64,000 nt of DNA from Tectiglobus sp965224045 (GCA_965224045.1 CBDCYD010000014.1:434001-498000); one strand, 5' to 3'; positions 7,651-16,847 are shown, counted from the stretch's first letter. The notes: generated by a model from the sequence alone, not told the origin. A program made the numbers and translations.

Positions 7651-8226
7651 TCATGCCGCACGATTGACGTTGTCGCTGAGGTCGAGGACGGCCAGCAGGA
7701 ATCCGATGCGGTCTTCCAGCGCTTCGCCGAAGAGCGAGAAATACGTCGGGTCGTTCGGCACGATCTCCCCGATGACTTCGCCGTATTCAAAACGAAGCTG
7801 TGCCCGGTACTTGCGCGCGAGGGCCTGCATGCGGCGATTGTCGGCCAGGCAGCTCATATAGAGATGGGCGACGCCGCGGTTGCGGGCGGCACGGATGACG
7901 TGGCCCATCAGGTCGGAACCGATGCCCCGGTTCTGGTAGGCTCGTTCAACGGAGAAAGCGGCTTCGGCATCGCGGCCCCAATGGGCTGCGAGCTTGCGCA
8001 GTTCCGCGGCCGCGCGAACCTCGCCATCGACGATGTAGCCGAACGCAATCGCGTTGGGCCCGGTGGCGCGGCTGGCATACTCCTCGATAAAGGCATCCGA
8101 GACGCCGTGCGAGAAGCGCATGCGTCGCGATGCGGGATCGAGGCGCATCAAGTGGTCACGGAACCTGGCAGCCTCCGCCGGCCAGAGTTTTCTGAGGGTT
8201 CCGTCCCGGTCTAGCTGATCGCTCAT
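7651..8226 (-). CDS. GNAT-family N-acetyltransferase
   Basis: 191 residues. The GNAT core is visible: RMRFSHGVSDAFIEEYA, a central strand pair IAFGYIVDGEVRAAAELR, the acetyl-CoA pyrophosphate loop YQNRGIGSDLMGHVI (Q/R-x-x-G-x-G/A), and the following helix/strand ARNRGVAHLYMSCLADN. The acceptor substrate is unknown. ATG at 8226 is preceded by GGAGG eight bases upstream on the minus strand. It is transcribed divergently from the ZapE/AFG1-like ATPase gene. Confidence 0.88.
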   Translation of the reverse strand: MSDQLDRDGTLRKLWPAEAARFRDHLMRLDPASRRMRFSHGVSDAFIEEYASRATGPNAIAFGYIVDGEVRAAAELRKLAAHWGRDAEAAFSVERAYQNRGIGSDLMGHVIRAARNRGVAHLYMSCLADNRRMQALARKYRAQLRFEYGEVIGEIVPNDPTYFSLFGEALEDRIGFLLAVLDLSDNVNRAA

Positions 8227-8450
8227 GATCAAACCTCCAACTGGGTTATGTCGTGTTGCGGGGGGCTTGCCGCAGCGATCTGTGTCGCAGTTTGTGCGGC
8301 GGCCGAGTTCGCGCAAATAACGTAGGGCAGCGGTCGGGCGAGCGATCGGCAGGTGGCGATGGTGTCGCACGTGGATTTGCCGTGCAGTGGAAAACTCTGT
8401 CGCAGCCGCGTGAGTTGACCGCGATGAATGCGCGCTTTAGCGAAGGGCGC

Positions 8451-9584
8451 ATGACAGATAGTCTCAGCAGGGAATACGCTGGCCGCGTTGCCGCCGGAGA
8501 GCTGCATCACGATGCGGCGCAGGAGGCGGTGGTTGCGCGGCTCGATGCGCTGGCGCGGGAACTCGTCGATTGGAACCGCGGGCGACGCGGATTGCGGCGA
8601 CTGTTCGGTGGCCGGGCGCCGGCGCCAAAAGGGCTCTACATCCACGGGAGTGTCGGGCGTGGCAAGACCATGCTGATGGATCTTTTCTTTGCATCGGTGA
8701 ACCTTGAATCGAAGCAAAGGGTTCATTTCCACGAATTCATGGCGGACGTGCACGAGCGAATTGGCGAGGCGCGCAAGTCGGCCGCGGGGGATCCGATTCC
8801 GCTGGTGGCGGAGTGGATCGCGAACGAAACGCGGTTGTTGTGCTTCGACGAGCTGCACGTCACCGACATTGCAGATGCCATGATCCTTGGGCGCCTGTTC
8901 AAGGTGCTGTTTGGCGAAGAGGTGGTTGTGGTTGCGACGTCCAATGCGCATCCGACGGATCTCTACAAGAACGGCCTCAACCGGCAATTGTTTGTGCCCT
9001 TCATCGACCTGATCGGACAGCATATGGAGGTGCTCGAACTCGATTCGGCGAAAGACTTCAGGCTCGAAAAACTGAGTGGACGGCCGCTCTATTTCACGCC
9101 GGTAAATGCGGATGCCGTTGCCGGTATGGATGCGTTGTGGAGCGATATGACAGGTGGCGCGAATTCTCAGAGTTTCAAGCTGGAGGTGAAGGGGCGCGAG
9201 GTCGTGGTGCCACGGGCTGCGATGGGCATTGCGCGGTTTAATTTCGACGACCTTTGCGTAAAGCCGCTTGGCTCGCTGGATTACCTGGCGATTGCGCGCG
9301 CCTTTCACACTGTGATGATCGACGGAATTCCAGTGCTGACGCGAAATCGTCGTAACGAAGCGCGGCGGCTCATCAATCTCATCGATACGCTCTATGACAA
9401 CCGTATCAACCTCATCGTTTCAGCCGAGGCCGAACCAGACGGCATCTACGTCGAGGGCGATGGCGTGGAATTGTTTGCGCGGACCGCATCGCGGCTGATC
9501 GAAATGCGCAGCGAAGAGTATCTGTCGTTGCGCGGTGAACGCCTTGCCGAGGCCGCGCAGGCGAATCTCGAATCTGCAAAGTGA
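8451..9584 (+). CDS. zapE: AFG1/ZapE-family P-loop ATPase
   Basis: A 377-residue ATPase of the AFG1/ZapE family. In E. coli, ZapE associates with the division ring; mitochondrial AFG1 helps membrane protein quality control. Walker A is GSVGRGKT (residues 66-73), Walker B is LLCFDELHV, and a sensor-like VVVVATSNAHP follows with the DLYKNGLNRQLFVPFI arginine-finger region. The C-terminal half ends with LINLIDTLYDNRINLIVSAEA, typical of the family. ATG at 8451 (MTDSLSREY) matches the family's usual start. ATG at 8424 is an alternative adding nine residues. It is a single gene. Confidence 0.92.
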   Translation: MTDSLSREYAGRVAAGELHHDAAQEAVVARLDALARELVDWNRGRRGLRRLFGGRAPAPKGLYIHGSVGRGKTMLMDLFFASVNLESKQRVHFHEFMADVHERIGEARKSAAGDPIPLVAEWIANETRLLCFDELHVTDIADAMILGRLFKVLFGEEVVVVATSNAHPTDLYKNGLNRQLFVPFIDLIGQHMEVLELDSAKDFRLEKLSGRPLYFTPVNADAVAGMDALWSDMTGGANSQSFKLEVKGREVVVPRAAMGIARFNFDDLCVKPLGSLDYLAIARAFHTVMIDGIPVLTRNRRNEARRLINLIDTLYDNRINLIVSAEAEPDGIYVEGDGVELFARTASRLIEMRSEEYLSLRGERLAEAAQANLESAK

Positions 9585-9620
9585 AGCCGGGGCGTCGATC
9601 GCGCGGTGGCGGATCCAGCG

Positions 9621-9872
9621 TCAGCTCAAGTCATCATCGGTCAGTTCGCGGGCGGCTTCGGTCGTCATCAACGGAACGCCGTCGACGATCGGGTAGGCGA
9701 GGCGGGCCGGACGGCTGATCAATTCGTTGGTTTCGGAGCGATATTCGAGGCTCGCCTTGGTGACCGGGCAGACAAGCAGTTCAAGTAACTTGCGATCGAC
9801 CGGGCGCGTCTGTGACGGCGCCGTGGCGGCAGGGTCATCGGGTCGTGAAGACGGTTGGTCGGGCGTTGTCAT
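9621..9872 (-). CDS. Trm112/UPF0434-like small protein
   Basis: 83 residues. After a disordered polar N-terminus, the core DRKLLELLVCPVTKASLEYR and the PIVDGVPLM segment are the signature of the Trm112-like family. In eukaryotes Trm112 is an activator of methyltransferases; bacterial members (YcaR type) are poorly defined. Only one Cys of the zinc-ribbon version is kept. The start ATG overlaps the stop of the upstream Lon-N gene by 4 bp, so it is the last gene of a coupled operon. Confidence 0.9.
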   Translation of the reverse strand: MTTPDQPSSRPDDPAATAPSQTRPVDRKLLELLVCPVTKASLEYRSETNELISRPARLAYPIVDGVPLMTTEAARELTDDDLS

Positions 9873-10546
9873 TGCAAGCCCCCGCCGGTGCGATCGTCGG
9901 AGGCCAGTTCCATGGTTGCCAAGGCGGCCAGGACCTCGGCGCGATGGCTGAGCGTCTTGGCTTCGAGCAATGCCTGCTTTTCTTCGGGCCCGAACGGGCT
10001 GATGGTCGACAACGCGTTGACGAGGAACTCCGTCGGGGCCTTTTCGATGGCCTGCCAGTCGGCCTCCAGACGCTTGGCATGAAGATAGCGGCGGAGTACG
10101 GAGAGAAGCTCGTCGCGGTTCACCTTGTCTTCGCCAAAGCCGACGGTGAGGTCGTTCGAGAAATCTTCGTAGGTGACATCGAATACGCGAAACGGTTCGC
10201 CTGTCGCGCGTTCCTTGATGGTGCGAAAGCGGGCGATGCCCTTGAGGGAAATGGTGAGGCGGCCGTCGTCGTGCTCCTGGAAAGCGGTAATGCGGCCGGC
10301 GCATCCAATTGCCTTTAAAGGTACGTCGCTGCCTTGCGGCGATTCCACTTCTTCTTCACTCGCCAGCGGTTGGATGATGCCGAGCAGGCGACTGGTCGCA
10401 ATGACATGGTCGAGCATTGCGAGATAACGCGGTTCAAAGACGTTGAGCGGGAGGTTGGCGCGCGGGAGCAGGATGGCGCCACGGAGCGGAAAGACGGCAA
10501 GTTCCGTCGTCAGGTCCGTCGTCTTTCTATAGTTGGCGCCGGGCAC
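9869..10546 (-). CDS. Lon N-terminal (PUA-like) domain protein
   Basis: 225 residues consisting only of the substrate-binding Lon-N domain, without ATPase or protease domains. It has the beta strand LAVFPLRGAILLPRANLPLNVFEPRYLAML, then IGCAGRITAFQEHDDGRLTISLKGIARF, and a helical C-terminal part with AKRLEADWQAI and ALSTISPFGPEEKQALLEA. No ATG exists at the proper place. GTG at 10546 with GGAG ten bases upstream gives the usual N-terminus a few residues before YRKTTDL. It sits 26 bp after the thioredoxin-like gene and overlaps the Trm112-like gene; this trio is common in Rhizobiales. The cellular role is not established. Confidence 0.9.
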   Translation of the reverse strand: MPGANYRKTTDLTTELAVFPLRGAILLPRANLPLNVFEPRYLAMLDHVIATSRLLGIIQPLASEEEVESPQGSDVPLKAIGCAGRITAFQEHDDGRLTISLKGIARFRTIKERATGEPFRVFDVTYEDFSNDLTVGFGEDKVNRDELLSVLRRYLHAKRLEADWQAIEKAPTEFLVNALSTISPFGPEEKQALLEAKTLSHRAEVLAALATMELASDDRTGGGLQ

Positions 10547-10572
10547 GATCTTGAGCTCCGTGGCGTGCAGAC

Positions 10573-11490
10573 TTACGCAAACATCAGTGATGACAGGCGA
10601 CGGCGACCGTCGAGCGTATTGGCGTCCTTGGGGCCCCAAGCCTCGAAGAACTGGATGAGCTGCTTGCGCGCCGCTTCGTCGTTCCATTGTCGGTCGCGGC
10701 GGAAGAGTTCAATCAATTCATCGATCGCGCGCTCCTTATTGCCGGTGCCTGCTGCGGCAAGGGCGATCTCCATGCGTGCTTCGTGATCGTCGGGATTGGC
10801 AGCAAGGCGGGCTTCGAGCGGGCCGAGGTCCGTGGCAGGCGACACCTTTTCTGCGAGTTCCAGCGCTGCCAGTATTCCTGCAACCGAAGGCGTATCGGTC
10901 TTGTCCGGCGGGACCAGCGCGATGGTCTGGCGGGCGCGCTCCGCGTCTCCACTCTTCAAGTAGCATCTGGCGAGACCGGCGAGCGCGTCCGGATGCTGGG
11001 CATCCGCCTGGAGAATGGATGCGTAGATTTCGGCGGCCGTCTGTAGGTCGCCGCCTTCGAATGCCTGGTCCGCCTGCGCCAGTGCCTCGCTCGTTTCAGC
11101 CTCGGCGTCCGGGCCGAGCAGGCGGTCGATGAACTGGCGAATGGCGCTTTCCTGCTGGGCGCCCATGAAGCCGTCGAGCGGCTGGCCGTCGCGGAAGGCA
11201 TAGACGGTCGGCAGGGACTGGACGCGAAGCTGGCCGGCGATGGCCGGATTCTCGTCGACGTTGACCTTCACCAGGCGAACCTTGCCCTGGTAACTGGTCA
11301 CCACGCTCTCGAGCAGGGGGGTGAGTTGCTTGCAAGGCCCGCACCAGGCAGCCCAGAAGTCGACGAGCACGAGCGCGTTGCGCGACGCTTCGATGACGTC
11401 CTGCGCAAAGGTCGCTGTCGCCGTGTCCTTGATCAGGCCCGCGTTGCTGGCACCTGACTGGTCCTGTGGGGTTCCGAAACCAAAGCTCAT
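10573..11490 (-). CDS. cnoX: Thioredoxin-TPR chaperone of the CnoX/YbbN type
   Basis: 305 residues. The thioredoxin domain (residues about 18-130) has the active-site motif WCGPC at 49-53 and the cis-proline segment SLPTVYAFRDG. A C-terminal helical tetratricopeptide-like domain follows (AQADQAFEGGDLQTAAEIYASIL, ALAGLARCYLKSGD, MEIALAAAGTGNKERAIDELI). E. coli CnoX (YbbN) is a holdase co-operating with GroEL and DnaK under oxidative stress; unlike it, this protein keeps both active-site cysteines, so it may also be an oxidoreductase. ATG at 11490 has GGAGACGAC upstream. It is followed at 26 bp by the Lon-N gene. Confidence 0.9.
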   Translation of the reverse strand: MSFGFGTPQDQSGASNAGLIKDTATATFAQDVIEASRNALVLVDFWAAWCGPCKQLTPLLESVVTSYQGKVRLVKVNVDENPAIAGQLRVQSLPTVYAFRDGQPLDGFMGAQQESAIRQFIDRLLGPDAEAETSEALAQADQAFEGGDLQTAAEIYASILQADAQHPDALAGLARCYLKSGDAERARQTIALVPPDKTDTPSVAGILAALELAEKVSPATDLGPLEARLAANPDDHEARMEIALAAAGTGNKERAIDELIELFRRDRQWNDEAARKQLIQFFEAWGPKDANTLDGRRRLSSLMFA

Positions 11491-11580
11491 GTGTCGTCTC
11501 CGTGGGTCGACCGGGCTCGAGGCCAAGGACCTCGACCGTGACGCGTGCCGGGGCCCTGTCTCGGCGATATCGGCCTGATG

Positions 11581-12087
11581 TTATGCGGGCTGGCTATTCA
11601 ATGGCATAATCCGGGGTTCATGACCACACGTGCGGATGAACGCGAGGAGAGCGTCGCGGGCGATGGCCGTCGTGGCGGTGTTGACCAGCGGATGGCAGTT
11701 GATGGTGTCGTAGGCCATCAACGTTTCATCGAAGATGACCTGTTCGAGACGCTGCGTGCGGTCGTTGACGACGGCAAATGCCGTAACCGACCCGGGTTCG
11801 ACGCCGAGGACCTCCATCAAAAGATCCGGCTTGCCGAAGCTCAGGCGCGCGCAGCCGATGGCCTTGTGAATGGTCTTGAGATCGACCTGGGTGTGGCTTT
11901 GCGCGATAATCAGGAAGATGCGGCCTTTGGCGTCTTTGAGGAACAGGTTCTTGGTGTGACCGCCGGTTAAGTCACGCTCGAGCTTTTCGCTTTCGGCGAC
12001 CGTGAACACGGCTGGATGCTCGCGTGTCTCGGTCTCGATGCCCAACTCCTGCAGGCGGTCGAAGAGTTGTTCGCGGGTGATGGGCAT
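11581..12087 (-). CDS. proX: Prolyl-tRNA deacylase-like YbaK/ProX domain protein
   Basis: 168 residues forming a single YbaK/aminoacyl-tRNA deacylase domain. These trans-editing enzymes hydrolyse mischarged tRNAs such as Ala-tRNA(Pro). Visible landmarks are REHPAVFTVAESEKL, GGHTKNLFLKDAKGRIFLI (with the conserved lysine of the editing site), and GVEPGSVTAFAVVND, which matches the ProX group. ATG at 12087 begins MPITREQLFDRLQELGI as expected. It is upstream of the cnoX-lonN-trm112 genes on the same strand, 90 bp away, so it may be the first gene of that transcript. Exact substrate specificity is inferred from family. Confidence 0.9.
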   Translation of the reverse strand: MPITREQLFDRLQELGIETETREHPAVFTVAESEKLERDLTGGHTKNLFLKDAKGRIFLIIAQSHTQVDLKTIHKAIGCARLSFGKPDLLMEVLGVEPGSVTAFAVVNDRTQRLEQVIFDETLMAYDTINCHPLVNTATTAIARDALLAFIRTCGHEPRIMPLNSQPA

Positions 12088-12232
12088 CGCGGTCCAAGCT
12101 CGAAAACATGGTTGATGGCAACGGTGCGACCGGGTGCAAACCAAGTTCTTTTTCCGAGCTTGCAATCGGCCTTGGTTTGGTACATAAGTCGGGGCCCTGC
12201 CGGATGCAATGTCGGCGGCGGCACAATGGAGT

Positions 12233-12307
12233 GCGGGCGTAGCTCAGGGGTAGAGCATCACGTTGCCAACGTGAGGGTCGTGAGTTCGAATCTCATCGCC
12301 CGCTCCA
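12233..12307 (+). tRNA. tRNA-Gly (anticodon GCC)
   Basis: A full cloverleaf is visible. The acceptor stem GCGGGCG pairs with CGCCCGC, the D-arm is GCTC...GAGC, the anticodon stem is TCACG/CGTGA with loop TTGCCAA giving anticodon GCC (12265-12267), and the T-arm contains GTTCGAAT. The 3' CCA is encoded (12305-12307), preceded by the discriminator base T. Confidence 0.97.
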
Positions 12308-12346
12308 GATTTTTCCCATCACACCCGTGAAGCACTGCGTCGGCAA

Positions 12347-13192
12347 TCAGCGTGCGTCCGTGTTGTCGGTGTCGAGGCGCGAGAGGATTTGCTTTGCAAG
12401 TCCGCGTAACGCCTGGCCGGAACTGCCGGGGTATTTCGCTGCGAAGGAGCGGTCGTCGCCGACGAACTTCGCTGCATCTTGCAATGCCGTCATGCGGGGT
12501 ATGACGCTGTCGAAGCAACGGTTGTCCGGTTCCGCGAGCAGCCAGCGGTGATATTCCTCATCGGCCGCCGAGGTCATGTCCTTCATGTTCACGACGACGC
12601 CGAGATTGGTCGCGAAACCCATCTCCGGATGCAGGGACTTGAAGCGGCGGAAGACTTCGAGGCCGCAGGTAGAAATGTAGTCGGCCTTGGTTGGTGTGAT
12701 GTGGTAGTCAGCCTCGCGCAGCCAGCTTTCCGTCAGCACGGAAAGGCCCGGCGGGCAGTCGATCAAGATGACATCGAAGGAATCGCGGAGCTGCTCCAGC
12801 AGGCCGCCGATGACGGTGCGCAGGCGCGTGTGCTGGCTTTCCCGAGAAACCTCGCGCTCGAACAGCGTCAGCTGGACGTCGCTGGGCAGGATCAGCACCG
12901 AATTGGCGTCGTCGACGTCGGAGGCGCCGGAAACGACGTAATTGCGCCAATCCTCGACCTGGTTGTTCAAGACCGTCGCAACCAGGTATTCGACGATGGT
13001 CTTGCCGGTCGACTGCAGCTTGTAGAGATCCGACGTGCTCATCAACATGGCGCTGACGCTGGACTGAGAATCGGAATCGATAACGAGGACGCTCTTGTCC
13101 TCGAATACGGACAGCGTCTCCGCCAGGCCCATGACGACGGTCGACTTTCCGACGCCGCCTTTCGTGTTCATTACCGCGATCGAATTCTTCAT
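12347..13192 (-). CDS. Orphan ParA/MinD-type P-loop ATPase
   Basis: 281 residues of the ParA/Soj/Mrp family. The deviant Walker A motif KGGVGKS is at residues 11-17, followed by the A' motif VLVIDSDSQSSVS and Walker B/switch VILIDCPPGLSVLTESWL. Such ATPases dimerise on ATP and usually position DNA or protein cargo on the nucleoid or membrane. No parB-like or centromere sequence is adjacent, so it is not a standard chromosome partition pair; the chromosomal parAB is normally near gidB. The cargo is unknown. It is convergent with tRNA-Gly, and a gene-free stretch of more than 800 bp lies upstream. Confidence 0.88.
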   Translation of the reverse strand: MKNSIAVMNTKGGVGKSTVVMGLAETLSVFEDKSVLVIDSDSQSSVSAMLMSTSDLYKLQSTGKTIVEYLVATVLNNQVEDWRNYVVSGASDVDDANSVLILPSDVQLTLFEREVSRESQHTRLRTVIGGLLEQLRDSFDVILIDCPPGLSVLTESWLREADYHITPTKADYISTCGLEVFRRFKSLHPEMGFATNLGVVVNMKDMTSAADEEYHRWLLAEPDNRCFDSVIPRMTALQDAAKFVGDDRSFAAKYPGSSGQALRGLAKQILSRLDTDNTDAR

Positions 13193-14026
13193 CGCCTATT
13201 CCAACGCCGGCCTCGCCGCGGTTGGCGGGGCCCGGGCTGCCCACCGGACAGCGTGATCCCGCATTGAAGCAGGTTGCTCTAGCGCAGCACAGGTGAAGTT
13301 TCTAGGGTCCGCCAGAGTCCGAGGCCTTCGGATTGGTGAACTTAGGTGATTCGGCTGCAATTTGGATGGCATATCGGCCGCGCGTGGCGACAATGGTGCG
13401 GCGCAGGGTGATTCTTCACAGTGTGACGGTAATTTGCACCGCATCCGCTATCGACATTTCCCACAACAAACCGGGTGGTGGCACGTTCCGTAGTTCAGTT
13501 CAGCCGATGGATGTCGGAGCGCTTGGTAATGACAACAACGCGGTTCTGTTTGTGGATGAGTACACGTTCGATCAAGTAAACCGAGATGCCATGCAAAGTG
13601 TGGCGTTCGGGCGGCTTGCCGGCACCTAAACGCACGGCTGCGTGTATGCTTGCGGCGCTGCATTGCTTCACACCGATGCTAAGTGAGCTGAGACGCGCTT
13701 GGGTTCCTGCCGTCGCAGGAATGACAAACGTGGGTGGGGGAAAGTTTGCGGGCAATCCACTCGGTCTACACGTTGGCGGATGAAAAACGCGAGCGGATGA
13801 GCACTGAGATCGGTGCTTTCCCGCGTAACTGATGGCGCGGTTGACGACGTAAACTCACCACATACAGCAGAATCATCCGGGCATTTCTTGCCGGGACAAG
13901 TGCGCGCGTATCACCAATCCATACCGCCGCGCCGCAGCTCGCCGGCGCTATCGCTGCCGTGCAATGAAACGTGAGATGCGGTCATCCAAACCGGAACCGA
14001 TCTGCCGAGCAGGGCTGTATCGCTAG
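13193..14026. other. Long intergenic region without a supported gene
   Basis: 834 bp between the two minus-strand genes ParA (13192) and the 832-residue protein (14027). The open frames here are short, have no ribosome-binding site and do not resemble any protein I know. The region holds the ParA promoter and a REP-like palindrome at 13704-13721. A decayed gene cannot be excluded. Confidence 0.5.
13704..13721. repeat. REP-like palindrome
   Basis: TTCCTGC-CGTC-GCAGGAA, flanked by GGG on the left and TGAC on the right. Read on the minus strand this is the GTCATTCCTGCGACGGCAGG type of intergenic palindrome that is dispersed in many proteobacterial genomes. A similar element is at 19613-19625. 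Confidence 0.55.
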
Positions 14027-16525
14027 TCAAGCGGAACGGCGCCCCGACTGCGGCTTGGCAGCCGACTGGTTGTCTTCGCTCGTGCCGGGCAGGCGTAGTG
14101 ACGCGCGCAAACGGGAGAGATATCCGCCGCCGGCAGACTCCTCCGTCTCGCTCGGCTGCGGCGGTTCCTGGGACTTCGAGAAGCGCCCGCGCGGTGCCGG
14201 GGCCGGAGCGAATTTGGGCTTTGCGTCCGCCTTGCGCGGGGATTTGGATCGCGCACTTGGAACCGGCTCACCAATGGCCGCCATTTCCTGCTCGAGACGT
14301 TCCGCCTGCTTGAAGTCCTCGGCATCGCGCAGCGCCGTCAATGCCAGCCTGTAGAGAGGGCCGGCTTCGCGCACGGGCTCTTCGTTGCCATCAAGACGGG
14401 CGAGTTCAATCAAGGTGCGGGCCATCGCGGCATTGGCACGGCCCTGCAGGATGCGTTGCCCGCGATCATCGATAGTGGAGGCCTGCATGCTGGCAAGGCT
14501 GGCGCGCAGCGTGTCTACGGCAACGTTCAGCACGTCCTGGTTGTGGGTCAGGCGGCCGAGGCCGGCAAGGGCGAGACCGAGGCGCGTGTCAACGGCATCG
14601 GGGTGCGGGCTACCGCCGAGGTCTTCGAGGGATGCGTGCAGAGCCTGGTAGATGCGGACGGCCTCTTCTAGAACTTCCGGTTCTTGGATTTCCTCGCCGT
14701 GGGTTGCCAGGCCGCGCGCCAGGTTGTAGCGGGCGACGGCCAACGGGCGGCGTGCCGGTTTTGCCTCGAAATATTCGATGGCTTCGCGCAGGTGATCGAT
14801 GGCGGCTGACAGACGCTCATTGTCAAGGTCGCGTTCGCCCATTGTGGCCAGCAACTGGCCGAGCAGGGCCTTGGCATGCGCGCGGCAGGTTTTTGTGCGG
14901 TCATCGTGCAGCACGGCAACAATTTCGGTGCAGGTCTTCGCGGCTTCTTCGAGTGCGGCCATGTCATTGAAGAAATGATCGTGCCGGATCAGCGCTTGCG
15001 CCTGTAGTTCGATGTACTTCCAGCGCTGCTCATAATCGTCGCGCGGTGAGAGCCGAACAGCCACGGCAAAATGCTTGGCAGCGCGACGGAATTCGAACTG
15101 CAATTGCTGGAGTTTTCCGCGCCAGCCACGAATGCGGGCTGCTGAAAGTGCTCCGGATTGCTGGTCCGCATCTTCGCCGGACGGGCAGATGGGCTCGGCC
15201 GCGGCCAGGTCCGTGTCCGTTTCCAGGAGTTCACCGTCCTGGAGATGGTCAGCGGCTTGAACGAGAATATCGCGGATATCCTGGTTCGGAGCCTGCGCTT
15301 CGGCAATTTCCGTGACGAGCGACGTGTAGACGGCCTTCGCCTCTTCGACGTCGGCGGACTGCGGGGTGCTATGACCAAGCCGCGATGGCAGGTCGCGCAA
15401 TACGATCTGGACGGTTCGCTCTGCACTTTCTTCCACGCGAGAGGTATCGATCGAGACAGGGGCGATGGGTGTTTCCGCAACGGGCTCGTCGATCGGCTCC
15501 GATGCAGATCCGACGAACGCGGGGTCGGAAACCGCGTCGAACGTCGTCATGTCCTCTGCGGGCGTTGCGTTTTCGTCGTCGGCATCGTTTGGTTGCGCGA
15601 GGATTGCACCGTCAATTTCCGTGGCGGGCGCTGCAGCCTGTTCGGCCTTGGCAAATGAACGTGCGTCGTCGCCGGTATCCTTGGGGGCGGTGATTGCCTG
15701 CTGATCCGAACCGGTGGCGGCCTGTTGACATTCCGTTGCGTCAAATCCTGGTGCTTCCAGGTCCGGAGCCACGTCATCCGATGGGGCGAGCGCGACGAAT
15801 TCGGGGGCAACGGCGGCCTCGCTCTCGTCGGCATCGCCTTCCGGCGGTTTTGATTCCGCGTCCCGGTCGGTTGCGGTCGTTGCATTTTCCAGATCGAGAC
15901 CGGCTTCGGATGCCGGCGTGTCTGCGGGATCGGCGTCAGGCAACGAGACACGAGGCGCATTGTGTTCGATTGCCTGATTGACGACTTCATCGCTCACCAG
16001 GATGGAGTTGAAGAACCGGAGCATTGCCGGCCGGGCGCGGTCGACGGTGGAGCGATTGAGCAAAAGCTGCCGGAAGAGCGTTTCGAGGAGGAAAAAGGTG
16101 ACGGAATCGCTCAGTTCACCGTCCTTGATGGCGTCTTGCTCGCGGGCGCGTTCAACGACGTCGGCGCTCAGCTTGCGCGCCTGGGCTTCGATGGCGCCCT
16201 GAAGCATATCCGGCTTGTGCGCGGTCATCGCGAAGGCGGCAACCACGAGATCCTTGTCGGGTTGGTGGACTTCAATGATTCCAGGCAGCTTTTCGAGGTG
16301 GGCAATTGCGACCGCGTTCGGCATGCCGGAGGCGAGCCAGTCCGACCAAATCGCGCGCGATGCCGATTCGACGAACCCGGCGGTGTGGTCCGCGTCCGCC
16401 TGATGCAAGATGCGGAGCAGTTCGACCGCCTTGGGCGCGGCCGTCTTGGGCGGGGTGAGGTTGTGGACAGGCGCAAATGCCGTCAGCCCGGCACCGACAA
16501 AATTTACCAACGCAATATCGAGCAC
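14027..16525 (-). CDS. Large acidic, TPR-like protein of unknown function
   Basis: 832 residues. Residues 1-190 form a possible helical domain (AVELLRILHQADADHTAGFVE...). Residues about 195-400 are acidic and low-complexity (rich in D, E, A, P), probably disordered. Residues about 440-740 contain tetratricopeptide-like helical repeats (LQFEFRRAAKHFAVAVRLSPRDDYEQRWKYIELQAQAL, AIDHLREAIEYFEAKPARRPLAVARYNLARGLATHG, VLEEAVRIYQALHASLEDLGG). The tail (about 755-832) is basic and proline/serine-rich. No signal peptide or membrane segment is clear. It looks like a scaffold or adaptor protein. No partner is evident: it is alone and divergent from the downstream dehydratase gene. Confidence 0.8.
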   Translation of the reverse strand: MLDIALVNFVGAGLTAFAPVHNLTPPKTAAPKAVELLRILHQADADHTAGFVESASRAIWSDWLASGMPNAVAIAHLEKLPGIIEVHQPDKDLVVAAFAMTAHKPDMLQGAIEAQARKLSADVVERAREQDAIKDGELSDSVTFFLLETLFRQLLLNRSTVDRARPAMLRFFNSILVSDEVVNQAIEHNAPRVSLPDADPADTPASEAGLDLENATTATDRDAESKPPEGDADESEAAVAPEFVALAPSDDVAPDLEAPGFDATECQQAATGSDQQAITAPKDTGDDARSFAKAEQAAAPATEIDGAILAQPNDADDENATPAEDMTTFDAVSDPAFVGSASEPIDEPVAETPIAPVSIDTSRVEESAERTVQIVLRDLPSRLGHSTPQSADVEEAKAVYTSLVTEIAEAQAPNQDIRDILVQAADHLQDGELLETDTDLAAAEPICPSGEDADQQSGALSAARIRGWRGKLQQLQFEFRRAAKHFAVAVRLSPRDDYEQRWKYIELQAQALIRHDHFFNDMAALEEAAKTCTEIVAVLHDDRTKTCRAHAKALLGQLLATMGERDLDNERLSAAIDHLREAIEYFEAKPARRPLAVARYNLARGLATHGEEIQEPEVLEEAVRIYQALHASLEDLGGSPHPDAVDTRLGLALAGLGRLTHNQDVLNVAVDTLRASLASMQASTIDDRGQRILQGRANAAMARTLIELARLDGNEEPVREAGPLYRLALTALRDAEDFKQAERLEQEMAAIGEPVPSARSKSPRKADAKPKFAPAPAPRGRFSKSQEPPQPSETEESAGGGYLSRLRASLRLPGTSEDNQSAAKPQSGRRSA

Positions 16526-16847
16526 GGTACGGTCTCCCCCAAGTCCAACGATCTGTGGCGATCATCCGGGCGCGCGCTGCGGGCGCCGAAGATGTTCGTG
16601 CATTGATGATCTGCATCTTCAATGCGATCGAACGTTAGCTTTTGAAGGTTCCGAAAAGGTTACTTTCTGTCATCAAAACGAACGTCAATCGCTTGAAATA
16701 ACGGAGAAAAATTTGATCCCCGGGAGGCAAATTCAGGATTGCACAACAAAGGGCGGAGAATAATTGCCAAGGCGTGGTTTGCAGGAGATGGAGTGAGGAT
16801 TAATGTCTGCGCGCACGAGAACAAGTCAGATTTCCGAGGAGGCGTGA
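16526..16847. other. Divergent promoter region
   Basis: 322 bp between the minus-strand 832-residue protein gene and the plus-strand dehydratase gene. It is locally AT-richer around 16620-16800 and holds no open frame with support. It should contain promoters for both genes. AGGAGG at about 16837-16842 is the ribosome-binding site of the dehydratase. Confidence 0.55.

Noticed and set aside
13333..13629. 98-codon open frame in the gap upstream of the ParA gene
   Set aside because: No Shine-Dalgarno sequence, no recognisable fold, and composition unlike the neighbouring genes. Kept as non-coding.
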